From: Mariprofundus ferrooxydans PV-1
Lineage (GTDB): Bacteria > Pseudomonadota > Zetaproteobacteria > Mariprofundales > Mariprofundaceae
Assembly: GCF_000153765.1 (NCBI RefSeq)
Contig: NZ_DS022295.1
Span: forward strand, 1,209,849 to 1,273,848
Length of the DNA: 64,000 bases
Direction of reading: 5' to 3'
Within the stretch, counting starts at the first letter, position 1. Every line of letters starts with the position of its first letter. The notes under the pieces are model-generated. The model was not told where the DNA came from and did no database searches. It worked only from the letters and a program-made list of their open reading frames with translations. Of the stretch, positions 44,031 through 53,697 are shown in pieces. The translations under genes were made by a program, and so were the position numbers.

Positions 44031-45686
44031 TTACTGTTGTTGAAATGAAAAACCGGGAAATTTCTCACTGGCAAGCGGGCGGCTGATAAAGAAGCCTTGA
44101 GCAATATCACAGCCCATATCGCGCAACATGCTGTAGTTCTCCTCTGTCTCCACTCCCTCGGCAATCACTCTCATACCAAGCGAATGCGCCAGACCGATTG
44201 CAGCCTGCACGATTTGGCGACTGCCAGCATCCCTGGCCATTCGAAAGACAAATGACTGATCAATCTTAATCGCGGCTGTCGGCAACAGGTCGAGGTATTT
44301 GAGTGAGGAGTAGCCTGTGCCGAAATCATCAATAGAGATAATCACATTGGCACCGGATAACCGTTTTAATACGTCAACTGAAGTAGCAATATCCTCCATC
44401 AATGCACTCTCGGTCACTTCAAGCTCGAGGTTCCCGTTGTCGAGATTACCCTGTTCCAAAGTCTGTAACACGACATCATGGAAGCCGGGCACCATCAGGT
44501 CATGTACTGAGATATTGACCGCTACCTTCAACTGCTCCATTCCCCGCATTGCGCACCACTGTGATTGTTGCGTCACTGCCGAACGCAGCGCCCAGACGGT
44601 CAACTCATTGATGATACTGGACTTCTCGGCCTGAGGGATGAACTGGTCTGGTGGAATCATGCCACGTTCAGGGTGCTCCCAACGCATCAGCGCCTCTGCC
44701 CCGACCAATGAGTTATCGGCGAGCAGCAGCTTGGGCTGATAGTGCAGCCTGAGCTGATCGGCCCCCACCGCATTGCGCAACTCTCCAAGCAAGGCCAGAT
44801 TATCCCGGCTAACCTTATGGCTGGCGTGATCATAGGCCACAACATGGTGATGTTGATTTCTGGCCCTCATCAACGCCACTTCGGCCATCTGCAAGACCCG
44901 GTCCGGATCTTCGGATCTTTCGGAAAGGTGCAGATAGCCGATCGAAGACTCGACATGCAGTGGAATATCTCGATGGCTGAAAGCACATTTGAAGCTCTCG
45001 TTCACACCATTGGCGAGAGCTGCAACCTCGCCTTGCGACATCCCTTTGATCAGTGCTGCAAATTCCGAGCGATGCGTACGCGACAGGAAGGTCGCAGGAG
45101 GCAAAGCTGAATTCAGCCGCTCGTGCATCTGGGCAACAACACTGTCCGAAGCTTCGAAACCAAACGCCACCTCAATATCCATCAAATTGTCGCAGGATAC
45201 TTTCATCAGCACATAGTCTGATTTCTGCTGCGCTGGCAATGCGAGGATGGTAGAGAGGTATTCGATCGTACTGGAACGATTCGGTAAGCCGGTGTCCCTG
45301 TCATTGTTGGCCAGATAGCGAATTTCATCCATACGCTTGCGTAGCAGGCCTACGCCATATCCAACCAATACACCTGCAGAGATGAAATAAAAGCTGCGAT
45401 AAATCCAGTTAAGAGTCTGCTGTTGCTCCTGAGTTATTGTATCAATCGGCATAAACGGGCCCAATAAAATACTGCCAAGCAAGCCGATCAGGCCGCCACC
45501 AATAGGACCTAGGAAGTAACCTGCCAATAAAATCGGAAAATACATTGAATGCGAGTAGACATACTTGATGCCACCTGTGGCATAGACCAGCTCATAAACC
45601 AGAAAGGTCATGACAATCAGAAGCGAGGACAAAAATAGCACAAGGTTCCGGTTATACAGCTGCGTTGTTTGATCTGATGCCTTCAT
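44031..45686 (-). CDS. Membrane EAL phosphodiesterase with degenerate GGDEF
   Basis: The 551-residue protein begins with three to four transmembrane helices (residues ~12-118). A GGDEF domain follows in which the signature is replaced by RTHRSEF, so cyclase activity is not expected. The EAL domain (~300-540) keeps GAEALMRWEHPERG, the metal-binding Asn in KVAVNIS, DDFGTGYSSLKYL, KIDQSFV and EGVET, so c-di-GMP hydrolysis is likely. It probably opposes the GAF-GGDEF cyclase at 25454-26947 within the same signalling network. Confidence 0.9.
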   Translation of the reverse strand: MKASDQTTQLYNRNLVLFLSSLLIVMTFLVYELVYATGGIKYVYSHSMYFPILLAGYFLGPIGGGLIGLLGSILLGPFMPIDTITQEQQQTLNWIYRSFYFISAGVLVGYGVGLLRKRMDEIRYLANNDRDTGLPNRSSTIEYLSTILALPAQQKSDYVLMKVSCDNLMDIEVAFGFEASDSVVAQMHERLNSALPPATFLSRTHRSEFAALIKGMSQGEVAALANGVNESFKCAFSHRDIPLHVESSIGYLHLSERSEDPDRVLQMAEVALMRARNQHHHVVAYDHASHKVSRDNLALLGELRNAVGADQLRLHYQPKLLLADNSLVGAEALMRWEHPERGMIPPDQFIPQAEKSSIINELTVWALRSAVTQQSQWCAMRGMEQLKVAVNISVHDLMVPGFHDVVLQTLEQGNLDNGNLELEVTESALMEDIATSVDVLKRLSGANVIISIDDFGTGYSSLKYLDLLPTAAIKIDQSFVFRMARDAGSRQIVQAAIGLAHSLGMRVIAEGVETEENYSMLRDMGCDIAQGFFISRPLASEKFPGFSFQQQ

Positions 45687-45969
45687 TATCCCACCCTCCA
45701 GGAATAAGCTTTTCAGCCGTTCCGTCCCTGGATCGGATAAATCATTTATCAGTATATACGAACTTTAAGTTTATACCTAATCGACAGATTATACAGGCAG
45801 CTTCAGGGACATCATATAGAATGATGTCACAATCACTGACCATCCGGGTTTAGCCGAAGGTAATCGTTGATTCAGTAATGAGGCTATCAGTCATCACTCT
45901 TTATATTCTCGACCTGCCGGTTTGCAGAAAAAAGCCGGGATCGGAAAGAGGATGTAAAGGAATCAGAAC

Positions 45970-46683
45970 TCAACCTGCCCCGTCCTTATCCGGTTTGGAG
46001 TTGACATCTGTTGCGGCCGATTCAGTGACAGGCGCAGTTACAGGGTCTGTCGGCAGTGTTGCTGCGGAGGCTGCCTTTTTGCCGCCGAACCACTCGCCCA
46101 GTTTGCGGAAAATCGTTTTAACACCGCGCCACATCTTCGGCAGCAGCCAGATCATCAGCAGGATAAAGACAAACAGCAGCAGCAGAAACAGCGTAGGATG
46201 ATGCAGTGCGGTCCACAATCCGGCAATCACGGCGACATCTTCGGTTACCGAGGCTGTCCAGTTGGTAAAGGGTTCGGGCGAGGTATTGATCAGCACCCGC
46301 GAGCCGGCCTTGGTGGCATGTGTACCGGCCGCCAGGCCGCCGCCCATGATAGCTGCAGCCAGACTCAGGGCCGGTGTAACATCGCCGATAGCGCCTGCAG
46401 CCAGCATGGCGCCTGCAGGAATACGGATAAAGGTATGCAGCGCATCCCAGCCGGTATCCACGCCGGGAACCTTGTCTGCAACGAATTCGGTGATGTACAT
46501 GACCCCGGCAGCAAACAGCACCATCGGATTGGTCAGTATCTCCAGCCCCGGCGGCAACTGGATGTTACCGGTCATCCCCATCAGCCCTATCATCAGGATC
46601 GTGGCATACAGATTGATGCCGCTGGCCCAGGCCGCGCCCATACTCAGTGCAAGCGTTTGCGAAAGCTGATCTAACTGTTCCAT
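45970..46683 (-). CDS. DUF4126 membrane protein
   Basis: The 237-residue protein has four to five hydrophobic segments (ATILMIGLMGMTGN, VLFAAGVMYITEF, AGAIGDVTPALSLAAAIMGGG, LFLLLLFVFILLMIWLLP). The segment DKVPGVDTGWDALHTFIRIPAGA, cited by its ends, is the DUF4126 signature. The function is unknown. The tail is Ala/Thr-rich and charged. The gene lies just beyond gpmI on the same strand but with a ~120-bp gap. Confidence 0.8.
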   Translation of the reverse strand: MEQLDQLSQTLALSMGAAWASGINLYATILMIGLMGMTGNIQLPPGLEILTNPMVLFAAGVMYITEFVADKVPGVDTGWDALHTFIRIPAGAMLAAGAIGDVTPALSLAAAIMGGGLAAGTHATKAGSRVLINTSPEPFTNWTASVTEDVAVIAGLWTALHHPTLFLLLLFVFILLMIWLLPKMWRGVKTIFRKLGEWFGGKKAASAATLPTDPVTAPVTESAATDVNSKPDKDGAG

Positions 46684-46806
46684 GATTCACTCCTGCCATG
46701 AAGATTGTATGACAATCTCACATCACCGCCATGTCGGCGCAATGGCAAATACAAACAGGCATCATCAGAGCACGGAACAGACCCGGCCTTCAGTTTCTCC
46801 GGATTA

Positions 46807-48456
46807 CTACAGCGCCTCAATCAACGAGGTGTTCAGATCCGTCGGAGGCTCTTTGCCCATCATCGCATAAAGTGTGGCAGCCAGATGGGAGAGGCCCGGC
46901 ATCAGCGCCTTGTCATCACCATCCCGCGGCTGATGCAGCTTATAACTGCCATCATAGGAGGGATCGAACAGGATACATGGCACAGGGTTGGTAGAATGCT
47001 TTGTAGAGGCTTCAACATGGCCGGACTTGTCCTGCACCTGCATCTCTTCGGCATTGCCGTGATCAGCGGTAATCAGCGCACGTCCGCCACAGGCCTGCAG
47101 CGCATCGATAATCTTGCCGATCGCATTATCGACAGCCTCAACCGCGGTGATGGCCGGTGCGATCTTGCCGCAATGCCCCACCATATCCGCATTGGCAAAG
47201 TTAATCAGACCGAAGCCGTACTGGCCCGACTCGATCAACTCGACCGCTTTATCGGCAATCTCCGCCGACTTCATCTGCGGCTGATCAGCGAATGAGACCT
47301 TCTTGTCCGATGGGATCAGAATATAATCCTCCATCGTCGGGTCCAGAGGCTGGCGATAACCGCCGTTAAAGAAAAAGGTAACATGCGGATACTTCTGTGT
47401 TTCGGTCAGGCGAAACTGTTTGATACCGAGCTCCAGAATACGCTTGCCGAACGGCTCATCCACCTTGGTAGGCCCCATCAGCTGCAGGACCGGCAGATTA
47501 CGATCCTCATCGTAGACCATCATGCCGGCATAGGTAACTTGCGGACGCACGCCGCGATCAAAGCCGCTGAAATCATCCAGCTCAAATGCTTCGGTAATTT
47601 CAATCGCCCGATCACCGCGGAAATTAACCATAACAACCGCATCGCCATCACTGATTTTACCGATCGGCGCATCATCTTCACCAACAATAACAAAACCCGG
47701 CATATCCTGATCGATCAGATCCGGCTGCTGCTCGCGCAAACGGGTGATGGCCGCCATCATTGAAGGAAAACGCTCGCTGCCTTCGCCATGCACCATCAGG
47801 TTCCAGCCTGCTTCCACCTTCGACCAGTCGCCATCGCGATCCATGATAATCCGCTCGCGTCCGCCGCCGGAGGCAAATGCGTAATCAAACCCGTCATTGT
47901 CGTTGATACAGGCAAAATCCGATTCCAGTTCGCATACATATTTCTGCGCGGTCTGAATACCAACATCGCGACCATCAAGCAGCGCATGTACATATAAACG
48001 GCGAATACCCCGTTCAAATGCCGCATTGATCAGGGCACGAAAGTGGGTCAGATGCGAATGAATATTACCATCGGAGAGCAGGCCGATCAGATGCAGTGCT
48101 TTCCCGGGCTCAATCGATAATACCTGCTCCAGCGCTTCCGACTCATAGAATGAACCATCGGCGATGGCCTTGTTAATGCGGGTCGGCCCCTGATCGAGGA
48201 TCAGGCCGGCTCCCATTGTCAGGTGCCCCACTTCCGAGCCACCCATATCCTTGCCTGAAGGCAGTCCTACATAACCGCCATGCGTCATCAGCTCGGTATG
48301 TGCGTACTTTCCCCACAACCGGTCAAATACCGGCGTGTTTGCCTGTGCAACGGCATCCTCCGGTCCACCGGAGCCGATACCCCAGCCATCCATGATCAAC
48401 AGCAGCACCGGACCTGTGGGTGGTGTTAGCACCACATTGTTTACGGAGTTATTCAT
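46807..48456 (-). CDS. gpmI: 2,3-bisphosphoglycerate-independent phosphoglycerate mutase
   Basis: The manganese enzyme interconverts 3- and 2-phosphoglycerate in glycolysis. The alkaline-phosphatase fold starts LLLIMDGWGIGSG (metal Asp), and the phosphoserine motif is GGSEVGHLTMGAG. LINFANADMVGHCG and ITADHGNAEEM supply further metal ligands. At 549 residues it is about 35 longer than E. coli GpmI. Its start overlaps the end of the MFS gene by 4 bp, so it is translated from that message. Confidence 0.94.
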   Translation of the reverse strand: MNNSVNNVVLTPPTGPVLLLIMDGWGIGSGGPEDAVAQANTPVFDRLWGKYAHTELMTHGGYVGLPSGKDMGGSEVGHLTMGAGLILDQGPTRINKAIADGSFYESEALEQVLSIEPGKALHLIGLLSDGNIHSHLTHFRALINAAFERGIRRLYVHALLDGRDVGIQTAQKYVCELESDFACINDNDGFDYAFASGGGRERIIMDRDGDWSKVEAGWNLMVHGEGSERFPSMMAAITRLREQQPDLIDQDMPGFVIVGEDDAPIGKISDGDAVVMVNFRGDRAIEITEAFELDDFSGFDRGVRPQVTYAGMMVYDEDRNLPVLQLMGPTKVDEPFGKRILELGIKQFRLTETQKYPHVTFFFNGGYRQPLDPTMEDYILIPSDKKVSFADQPQMKSAEIADKAVELIESGQYGFGLINFANADMVGHCGKIAPAITAVEAVDNAIGKIIDALQACGGRALITADHGNAEEMQVQDKSGHVEASTKHSTNPVPCILFDPSYDGSYKLHQPRDGDDKALMPGLSHLAATLYAMMGKEPPTDLNTSLIEAL

Positions 48457-49817
48457 ACAGCTTCCTCATGCTTTATTCCAAGCAGTGCATCCACAGCCGC
48501 CCGGTCCAGCTCTTTCTTGTTCACACGCAGAAATGCGGTGTTTTCCTCAGGCACAACTCTGGCCTCATAAACACCTGCGATTTGCAGCAGGCCTGGCTCC
48601 AGTGCCGATGCATCCGCATCGGATGCAACATGCAGCATTATAGCCGAACGCATTGCCGGCATACTCATCCCGGCAGCCACTAAAAGCCATAGCACAGCCA
48701 GTCCGACCGAGCCGAAAAACACACCCTGCACATCATAATGACCGTAGCACCAGCCGCCCACAGCGCCGCCCAGAAACGCACCGAAAAACTGCGATGTGGA
48801 GTATACTCCCATGGCAGTCCCCTTGGCATCAATCGGCGCCATACGGGAAATCAGCGACGGCAACGTGGCTTCCAGCACATTATAGGCAACGAAGAACAAA
48901 AACAGACCGGCAACCACACTGAACATGGAATTATGCAGCGCTCCCAGCATCGCACAAGCAATAGCAATCAGCGTAATACTGGTCAGGAACACCTGTTTCA
49001 TCTTCCCCTTCGACTCTGCCATGATAATCAGCGGCACCATAACAATCATCGCCACGACCAGCACAGGCAAGTAGACCCATGCCTGATGTATCGACTCAAT
49101 ATGCAAATGGTCGCGCAACACAAACGGCAGTGCGACAAACATTGCCGTCATGATCGCATTGAGAATAAGGATGCCGAAATCCAGCCGTAACAGCTGCGGA
49201 TTGGAGAGAATACGTCCGAATTCGCCAGGCCTGGACTCGACATCGCGATGCATGCCGCTGTGATCGGGATTGGGAACCATCACATAGAGTACGCCGATAC
49301 TTAGCAGGGCCAATACGGCAATCAGCCAGAAAATACCGTTTACACCAATCCATGCATCCAGCAGCGGTCCGACGATCAGGGCTACCGTGAATGATGAACC
49401 GATGGTGATGCCTATCATCGCCATCGCCTTGCTGCGCACTTCTTCCCGGGTCAGGTCTGCCAGTAGCGCCATCATGGCCGCGGCAATCGCACCTGAGCCC
49501 TGCAGGGCTCGGCCGATAATTACACCCCAGATTGAATCGGACATTGCCGCCACAACGCTACCGACCGCAAAAACAAGCAGCCCCGCAGTAATCACCGGCT
49601 TGCGACCAATACGGTCCGACAGCCAGCCAAACGGAATTTGCAGCATGGCCATCGTGAAGCCGTAAGCTCCCAGCGCCAAACCCAGCAGGGCTGGCGTGAA
49701 ATCCTTCAGTCCTTCGGCGTATATCGCGAATACCGGCAGGATCAGAAACAATCCCAGCATTCGCAAACCATAAATACCGGCGATCGGAATGACCGCCTTG
49801 CGCTCAAGCGAATTCAT
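48453..49817 (-). CDS. YajR-like MFS transporter with C-terminal YAM-type domain
   Basis: The 454-residue major facilitator protein has 12 predicted helices. MFS motif A is PFGWLSDRIGRKPVITAG between TM2 and TM3. The last ~70 residues (LHVASDADASALEPGLL ... TAFLRVNKKELDRAAVDALLG) resemble the ferredoxin-like YAM domain of E. coli YajR. The substrate is unknown. GGAGG precedes the ATG, and a Fur-like box lies ~21 bp upstream of the start. It is transcribed with gpmI. Confidence 0.82.
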   Translation of the reverse strand: MNSLERKAVIPIAGIYGLRMLGLFLILPVFAIYAEGLKDFTPALLGLALGAYGFTMAMLQIPFGWLSDRIGRKPVITAGLLVFAVGSVVAAMSDSIWGVIIGRALQGSGAIAAAMMALLADLTREEVRSKAMAMIGITIGSSFTVALIVGPLLDAWIGVNGIFWLIAVLALLSIGVLYVMVPNPDHSGMHRDVESRPGEFGRILSNPQLLRLDFGILILNAIMTAMFVALPFVLRDHLHIESIHQAWVYLPVLVVAMIVMVPLIIMAESKGKMKQVFLTSITLIAIACAMLGALHNSMFSVVAGLFLFFVAYNVLEATLPSLISRMAPIDAKGTAMGVYSTSQFFGAFLGGAVGGWCYGHYDVQGVFFGSVGLAVLWLLVAAGMSMPAMRSAIMLHVASDADASALEPGLLQIAGVYEARVVPEENTAFLRVNKKELDRAAVDALLGIKHEEAV

Positions 49818-50181
49818 ATGGGCCTCCAGGGGGGATATAAAATGATAATGATTAAAACACTAACCTATAGGGGCGGCATCATAACAGTAGCGATGAGCAG
49901 AAGCATGCGAGAAAAGCGGCCCTGACATCGTAAAAAATACACCACCGGGGTGCGCTGAAAGCGCGAGCTGTCATTCATCTCAGCAGAGTTCGCCAATACT
50001 CCTATCGGCCACTCGTCTGTCTGAGTCTACAGAAAGCTCGCCCTCACACCTTTAGTTACCCGGATTTTCACACCGCCTACTGCGCCCAAACTGTCGCTTA
50101 CCTGCACAATACCGGCAGCAATAAGCCGCCCACAGACGCATTCACTATTCGCCGGCAACCTCTTACATTAGGCTGCGTGCC
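49818..50181. other. Intergenic region between divergent membrane-protein genes
   Basis: No gene is seen. Apart from the Fur-like site near 49838-49855, the gap holds no clear repeat or hairpin. It should contain the promoters for the leftward MFS-gpmI unit and the rightward O-antigen-ligase-like gene. Confidence 0.5.
49838..49855. promoter_or_regulatory. Fur-box-like site upstream of the MFS gene
   Basis: TAAAAT-GATAAT-GATTAA reads as three hexamers of the Fur GATAAT type (3, 6 and 4 matches of 6). It lies about 20 bp before the MFS start codon, where a bound repressor would block transcription. Confidence 0.4.
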
Positions 50182-51534
50182 GTGAGAGAGGTGCCTTTGA
50201 ATCGTCCCGGAACATCACTTGTTCGTTTCCTGTTTATCATGCTGCTACTCTCAGCTGTGTTGAATGGCGCTGCATTCTGGCTTAAACGTGTCGGCTGGTA
50301 TGAACCACAACTGCATCAGTACTATATGAACAACTTTTCTGTGGGCCTCGGGCACCAGTGGACCGATGAAGAGCGGAAGCAGCTGAGTGATTTCACCCAT
50401 AACATTTACCAATCTGTTGGCAACGAGCGTCTACTAAAGCTTTGCAAGGCGCTGTGGATCGGGGCCTTTCTGATCATTTCGCTGCTATTGTTGTGGCGTT
50501 TACCGGATCTGCCTGTCCGGAAACCACCATGGCCTCTGGCATTGATGATCACTGTAACTGCGATCGGCAGTGTAGTTTCACTTATCCAGTTCGGGCCGGC
50601 CATGCTGCTCGGTGGCATGCGTTTTTTTTCATTCCTGATTATTGCAACGGTCGGTTACTGGGCTGTGCAACAAAAGAGCCTGCATTTCCTGGCTCAGTGT
50701 CTGCTGCTGTTCCTGCTGTTCCAGGTCTTGCTTGTGCCGACAGAAATACACCATGGCGTGCATTTGTTTGGTACCTATTTCGGTGCAAGGGCAGCCGGCA
50801 CGATGCTGCAGCCAAGCAGTCTTGGGCTGATGGCCGTGATCGGCTTCATATTTTACCTGCAGTTTTCCAGCTACAGAATGTTGGCCGTTCCTGCCTTTAT
50901 TGCCACAGCCATACTCGTTGTGTATTCACAATCGGCAGCTGCCTTGTTGCTGTTGCTGATAATCCTCTCTGCAAAAGCATACTTTCTGTTAGCTGTGCGA
51001 TACCGAGTAGGACTTCTGTTATGGGGCGGAACCGCCTTTATTCTGTTTATCATCATGCTGCCCGGCATCGTGCAACGGCCGGATGTATACGACTCGCTCT
51101 GGGGACGACTTTTTACATTTGAAGGCTATCTGTCCGGCCTGCCTGATGTACAAACACTACTCTTTGGTCAGGGACTGGGTGCAGGCACCAATGCAGCACT
51201 GAATATAATGATGAATTGGCAAGGTGGTTTTCAGGAGGTGAAGATAAGCAGCAAGTTGTTTACTGCAGACTCTACCCCGCTGGCACTGTTGGCACAGGTT
51301 GGCATTGTCGGCGTTATCGCCTTTTACCTGCTGCTGGCATATGCGGCGTGGCGTGATGCAAAAGCTGCACCACTCTATCTGGCCATTTCGATTGCCAGCC
51401 TGACGACGATTGTTACTGAACTGTTTCCTGTTAATGTGATACTGGGGCTGCTTCTGGCTCGCAGCCTGTATCTGATGCCATCAGAGGATGGCGACAAGGT
51501 AAGCGGGCGTTTGCTACCTACTGCCGGCGAATAG
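50182..51534 (+). CDS. O-antigen ligase/polymerase-like membrane protein
   Basis: The 450-residue protein has about 11 hydrophobic helices and one larger external loop after QRPDVYDSLWGRLFTFEGYL, followed by LLFGQGLGAGTN and DSTPLALLAQVGIVG. This helix-loop-GxG pattern is that of the Wzy_C/WaaL superfamily, which joins or polymerises glycans at the periplasmic face. An exact function is not assignable. It is convergent with the SGNH remnant and overlaps it by 17 bp, so it likely belongs to the same accessory cluster. Confidence 0.72.
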   Translation: MREVPLNRPGTSLVRFLFIMLLLSAVLNGAAFWLKRVGWYEPQLHQYYMNNFSVGLGHQWTDEERKQLSDFTHNIYQSVGNERLLKLCKALWIGAFLIISLLLLWRLPDLPVRKPPWPLALMITVTAIGSVVSLIQFGPAMLLGGMRFFSFLIIATVGYWAVQQKSLHFLAQCLLLFLLFQVLLVPTEIHHGVHLFGTYFGARAAGTMLQPSSLGLMAVIGFIFYLQFSSYRMLAVPAFIATAILVVYSQSAAALLLLLIILSAKAYFLLAVRYRVGLLLWGGTAFILFIIMLPGIVQRPDVYDSLWGRLFTFEGYLSGLPDVQTLLFGQGLGAGTNAALNIMMNWQGGFQEVKISSKLFTADSTPLALLAQVGIVGVIAFYLLLAYAAWRDAKAAPLYLAISIASLTTIVTELFPVNVILGLLLARSLYLMPSEDGDKVSGRLLPTAGE

Positions 51535-52022
51535 CTTCAGCGTATGCACGTGCAATCAGGTGTTGCACCCAACTGCGATAATGCCCGCCGGAGTGCGGAT
51601 TACCGGGCGTTAATGACGGGATGGCCGCAACCACGGACTGCTCGGCCGGATGCCAGTCGATAAATCCCGTACCGTTGGCTGCTGCCCACTGCTTCATCCA
51701 GGCATAGGAGCCGTCACCGTTAGCCGGCAACCCTGACCAGCCGATGATCAGGCGTGCATGGTTATCTGCGGCAATCTGCTGCAACTGCCGGAACACCGGC
51801 TGCTCCTGTTCGGCGACACTAATCCGCGGCTTGCCGGCAGCTGCCTTGTGATGTGTGGCAGCACGGCGTTTGAGCATCGTCCAGGCTAGCCGGGTCCGCT
51901 TGCCGATTTCGCTCTCGTGGCCCAGCCACTGCAACGGCCGCAACCAGATACCCCAGTTCGGGTTGCCATCGACAAGGTGGCGCTGGCGGTAACCCTGATC
52001 AAACAGCCGGTCAAAGCCACTG
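51518..52022 (-). pseudogene. SGNH-hydrolase-like gene remnant (5' end missing)
   Basis: From about 52022 down to 51518 a frame different from that of the ABC gene encodes YSGFDRLFDQGY...NPNWGIWLRPLQWLG, and then ends with TPGNPHSGGHYRSWVQHLIA. The last block resembles the C-terminal His motif of SGNH/GDSL hydrolases. No start codon with a ribosome site is seen, and the expected N-terminal GDS block is absent. An internal ATG at 51943 could give 141 residues. It appears to be the 3' part of a gene joined to the truncated ABC transporter by a deletion. Confidence 0.55.
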
Positions 52023-53184
52023 TAGCGTTCTTGCGGATTTCCAGCGAGATATCGTCGATCACCTGCCGATTGCCGTATTCATAACGAAAGCTGACATGCT
52101 CGAGTACTATCCGCTCTTCCAGTTTCTTCGGCAACACTCCGGCGGCCAGCTTCGACTCAGCAGCGGCATCGCACGCCTGCATCAGCTTCCGCACATCCTC
52201 GAAGGCAGGCAATTGATGCAGTAGACGCTGATAGGAGGACTGAATCGAGGCCAGTTGCGGCATCAGCCGCGAGAAGATCAGCAACAGCAGCAACAGCGTG
52301 GCCAGCGATACAGAGAACCACTCCAGTGCAAAGTAGAAGCAGAGTGAAAAGGCGATGACACCGCCGACCATCGATACCAATTGCGTCAGAGCATTGATCC
52401 GGGTGATGCGCAACACCTGCTGCTCCATGCAGCGGCTCTCCTGATCCATCTTGCCGAGGTATAGGGACTCGCTACCGAAGCTCTTGATCACCTTCAGACT
52501 GTTCAGATGCTCGGTAAACATCTGCATCAGCTGCTTGCTCCCACCCAGCTGCAGATACCCGGAGCGCAGCACCACCCGGTTCAACGGCAACAGGATGGCT
52601 AGCAGTACCACGCCACAGCCGGCAGCCAGCAGCGTCATCTGCCAGGAGAGCAGCAGAGAGACCCCGACATAGACCAGCACCAGAATCAACTGACTGAAAA
52701 GCGTCAGCATCGTGTTGGCGCACATACCCAATGTCGAGACCTGCTGCACAAGACCATGGATGAAATCGCTCATCTTCTGGCTGATGAAATACTGCCAGCG
52801 GCTGTGCAGCAGTGAATCGTACAGCTCATGCCGAATCCGGCAGACATACCCCTGCTGCACGGCAGCCGACATGACCGATTGCAGATAGTTCAGCCCTGCG
52901 ACCACCGAAACAATCGCGACATAACAGACAAGGACCAGCTGCAGCGTCATGACAAGACCTAGAGCGGCAAACAAGCGGCCGATCATTCCGGCGAATTCGC
53001 CGGTCATCCCGGAACCCGTATCGAATCCAACCAGCTGCAGCAGAGGAATAATCAGCAACAGGCCAACACCTGCTGTTACACGCTGAAACAGCATCAGTGC
53101 AAACAGCAATGACAAACGGGTCGGCGCAAAACGAAAAAAGGCCATAACGGCCATCTTCAACGCCCGCCACTGCTCACGACGCAT
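51886..53184 (-). pseudogene. ABC exporter truncated before Walker A
   Basis: I start it at MRREQWRALKMAVMAF (CGGAG 6 nt upstream), overlapping the B2-like gene by 11 bp. Residues ~15-300 form a type-1 ABC exporter membrane domain with six helices. The nucleotide-binding domain begins normally (IVLEHVSFRYEYGNRQVIDD, then ISLEIRKNATVALTG). Where PSGAGKST should follow, the frame turns into unrelated residues and stops at 51886. Walker A, signature and Walker B are absent from every frame downstream. The transporter cannot hydrolyse ATP as it stands. Members next to PqqD/B2 genes usually export a ribosomally made peptide. Confidence 0.75.
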
Positions 53185-53695
53185 CCAGAACTCCGTTATC
53201 GCCGGGCTTGTTAAGCAGTGCCGGCGAGACAAAGGTGGAGACGATGGTAAAGGCGCGATGACCATCGCGACCTGTAACGATCCGGGGGCCTACAGAGAGC
53301 CAGGCATGTGCCTTCATAGCACTGCCATCCGTATCAGTATCTTCACTATCTCGAGCTACGCCCAAATGCATTACATATGGAATCCTGTAATAACGCAGCA
53401 GTATCGATGCCGCACACGCCTGCACCAGACATTTCGACTGCCACGGCGTATAGGAAGCCGCCAGCTCGGTGATCCGACCGATGCGCCAGGCACGCTGCCG
53501 CTGCGTATCACCCACCACCGCGGCCAGTTGCAGATTGCTGCAGTGCTCTCCGAGCATGGGCGCCATCTTGCGAAACGGCAACAGCAGCAGACCGGCACGA
53601 ATCGGGCCGCTGATTATCCAGACCAGACAAAACCAGCACTTCTCCCTGCCCGGCATGCACAAAAAGGTGGTGCATTTGCGCAGCAGAGAGTTCAC
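53174..53695 (-). CDS. Lasso-peptide B2-type transglutaminase-like protease
   Basis: The 173-residue protein begins at a GTG 3 bp after the PqqD-like stop. The transglutaminase-like core has the catalytic Cys in WQSKCLVQACAASILLRYY (~residue 90) and His in MKAHAWLSVGPRIVTG (~130). This is the pattern of Transglut_core3/lasso B2 proteins, which remove the leader from a precursor peptide. The N-terminal ~45 residues are hydrophobic and basic. It stands between the PqqD-like leader-binding protein and the ABC exporter, the usual B1-B2-D order. No precursor or asparagine-synthetase-like cyclase is present in the window. Confidence 0.78.
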   Translation of the reverse strand: MNSLLRKCTTFLCMPGREKCWFCLVWIISGPIRAGLLLLPFRKMAPMLGEHCSNLQLAAVVGDTQRQRAWRIGRITELAASYTPWQSKCLVQACAASILLRYYRIPYVMHLGVARDSEDTDTDGSAMKAHAWLSVGPRIVTGRDGHRAFTIVSTFVSPALLNKPGDNGVLDAS

Positions 53696-53697
53696 GT

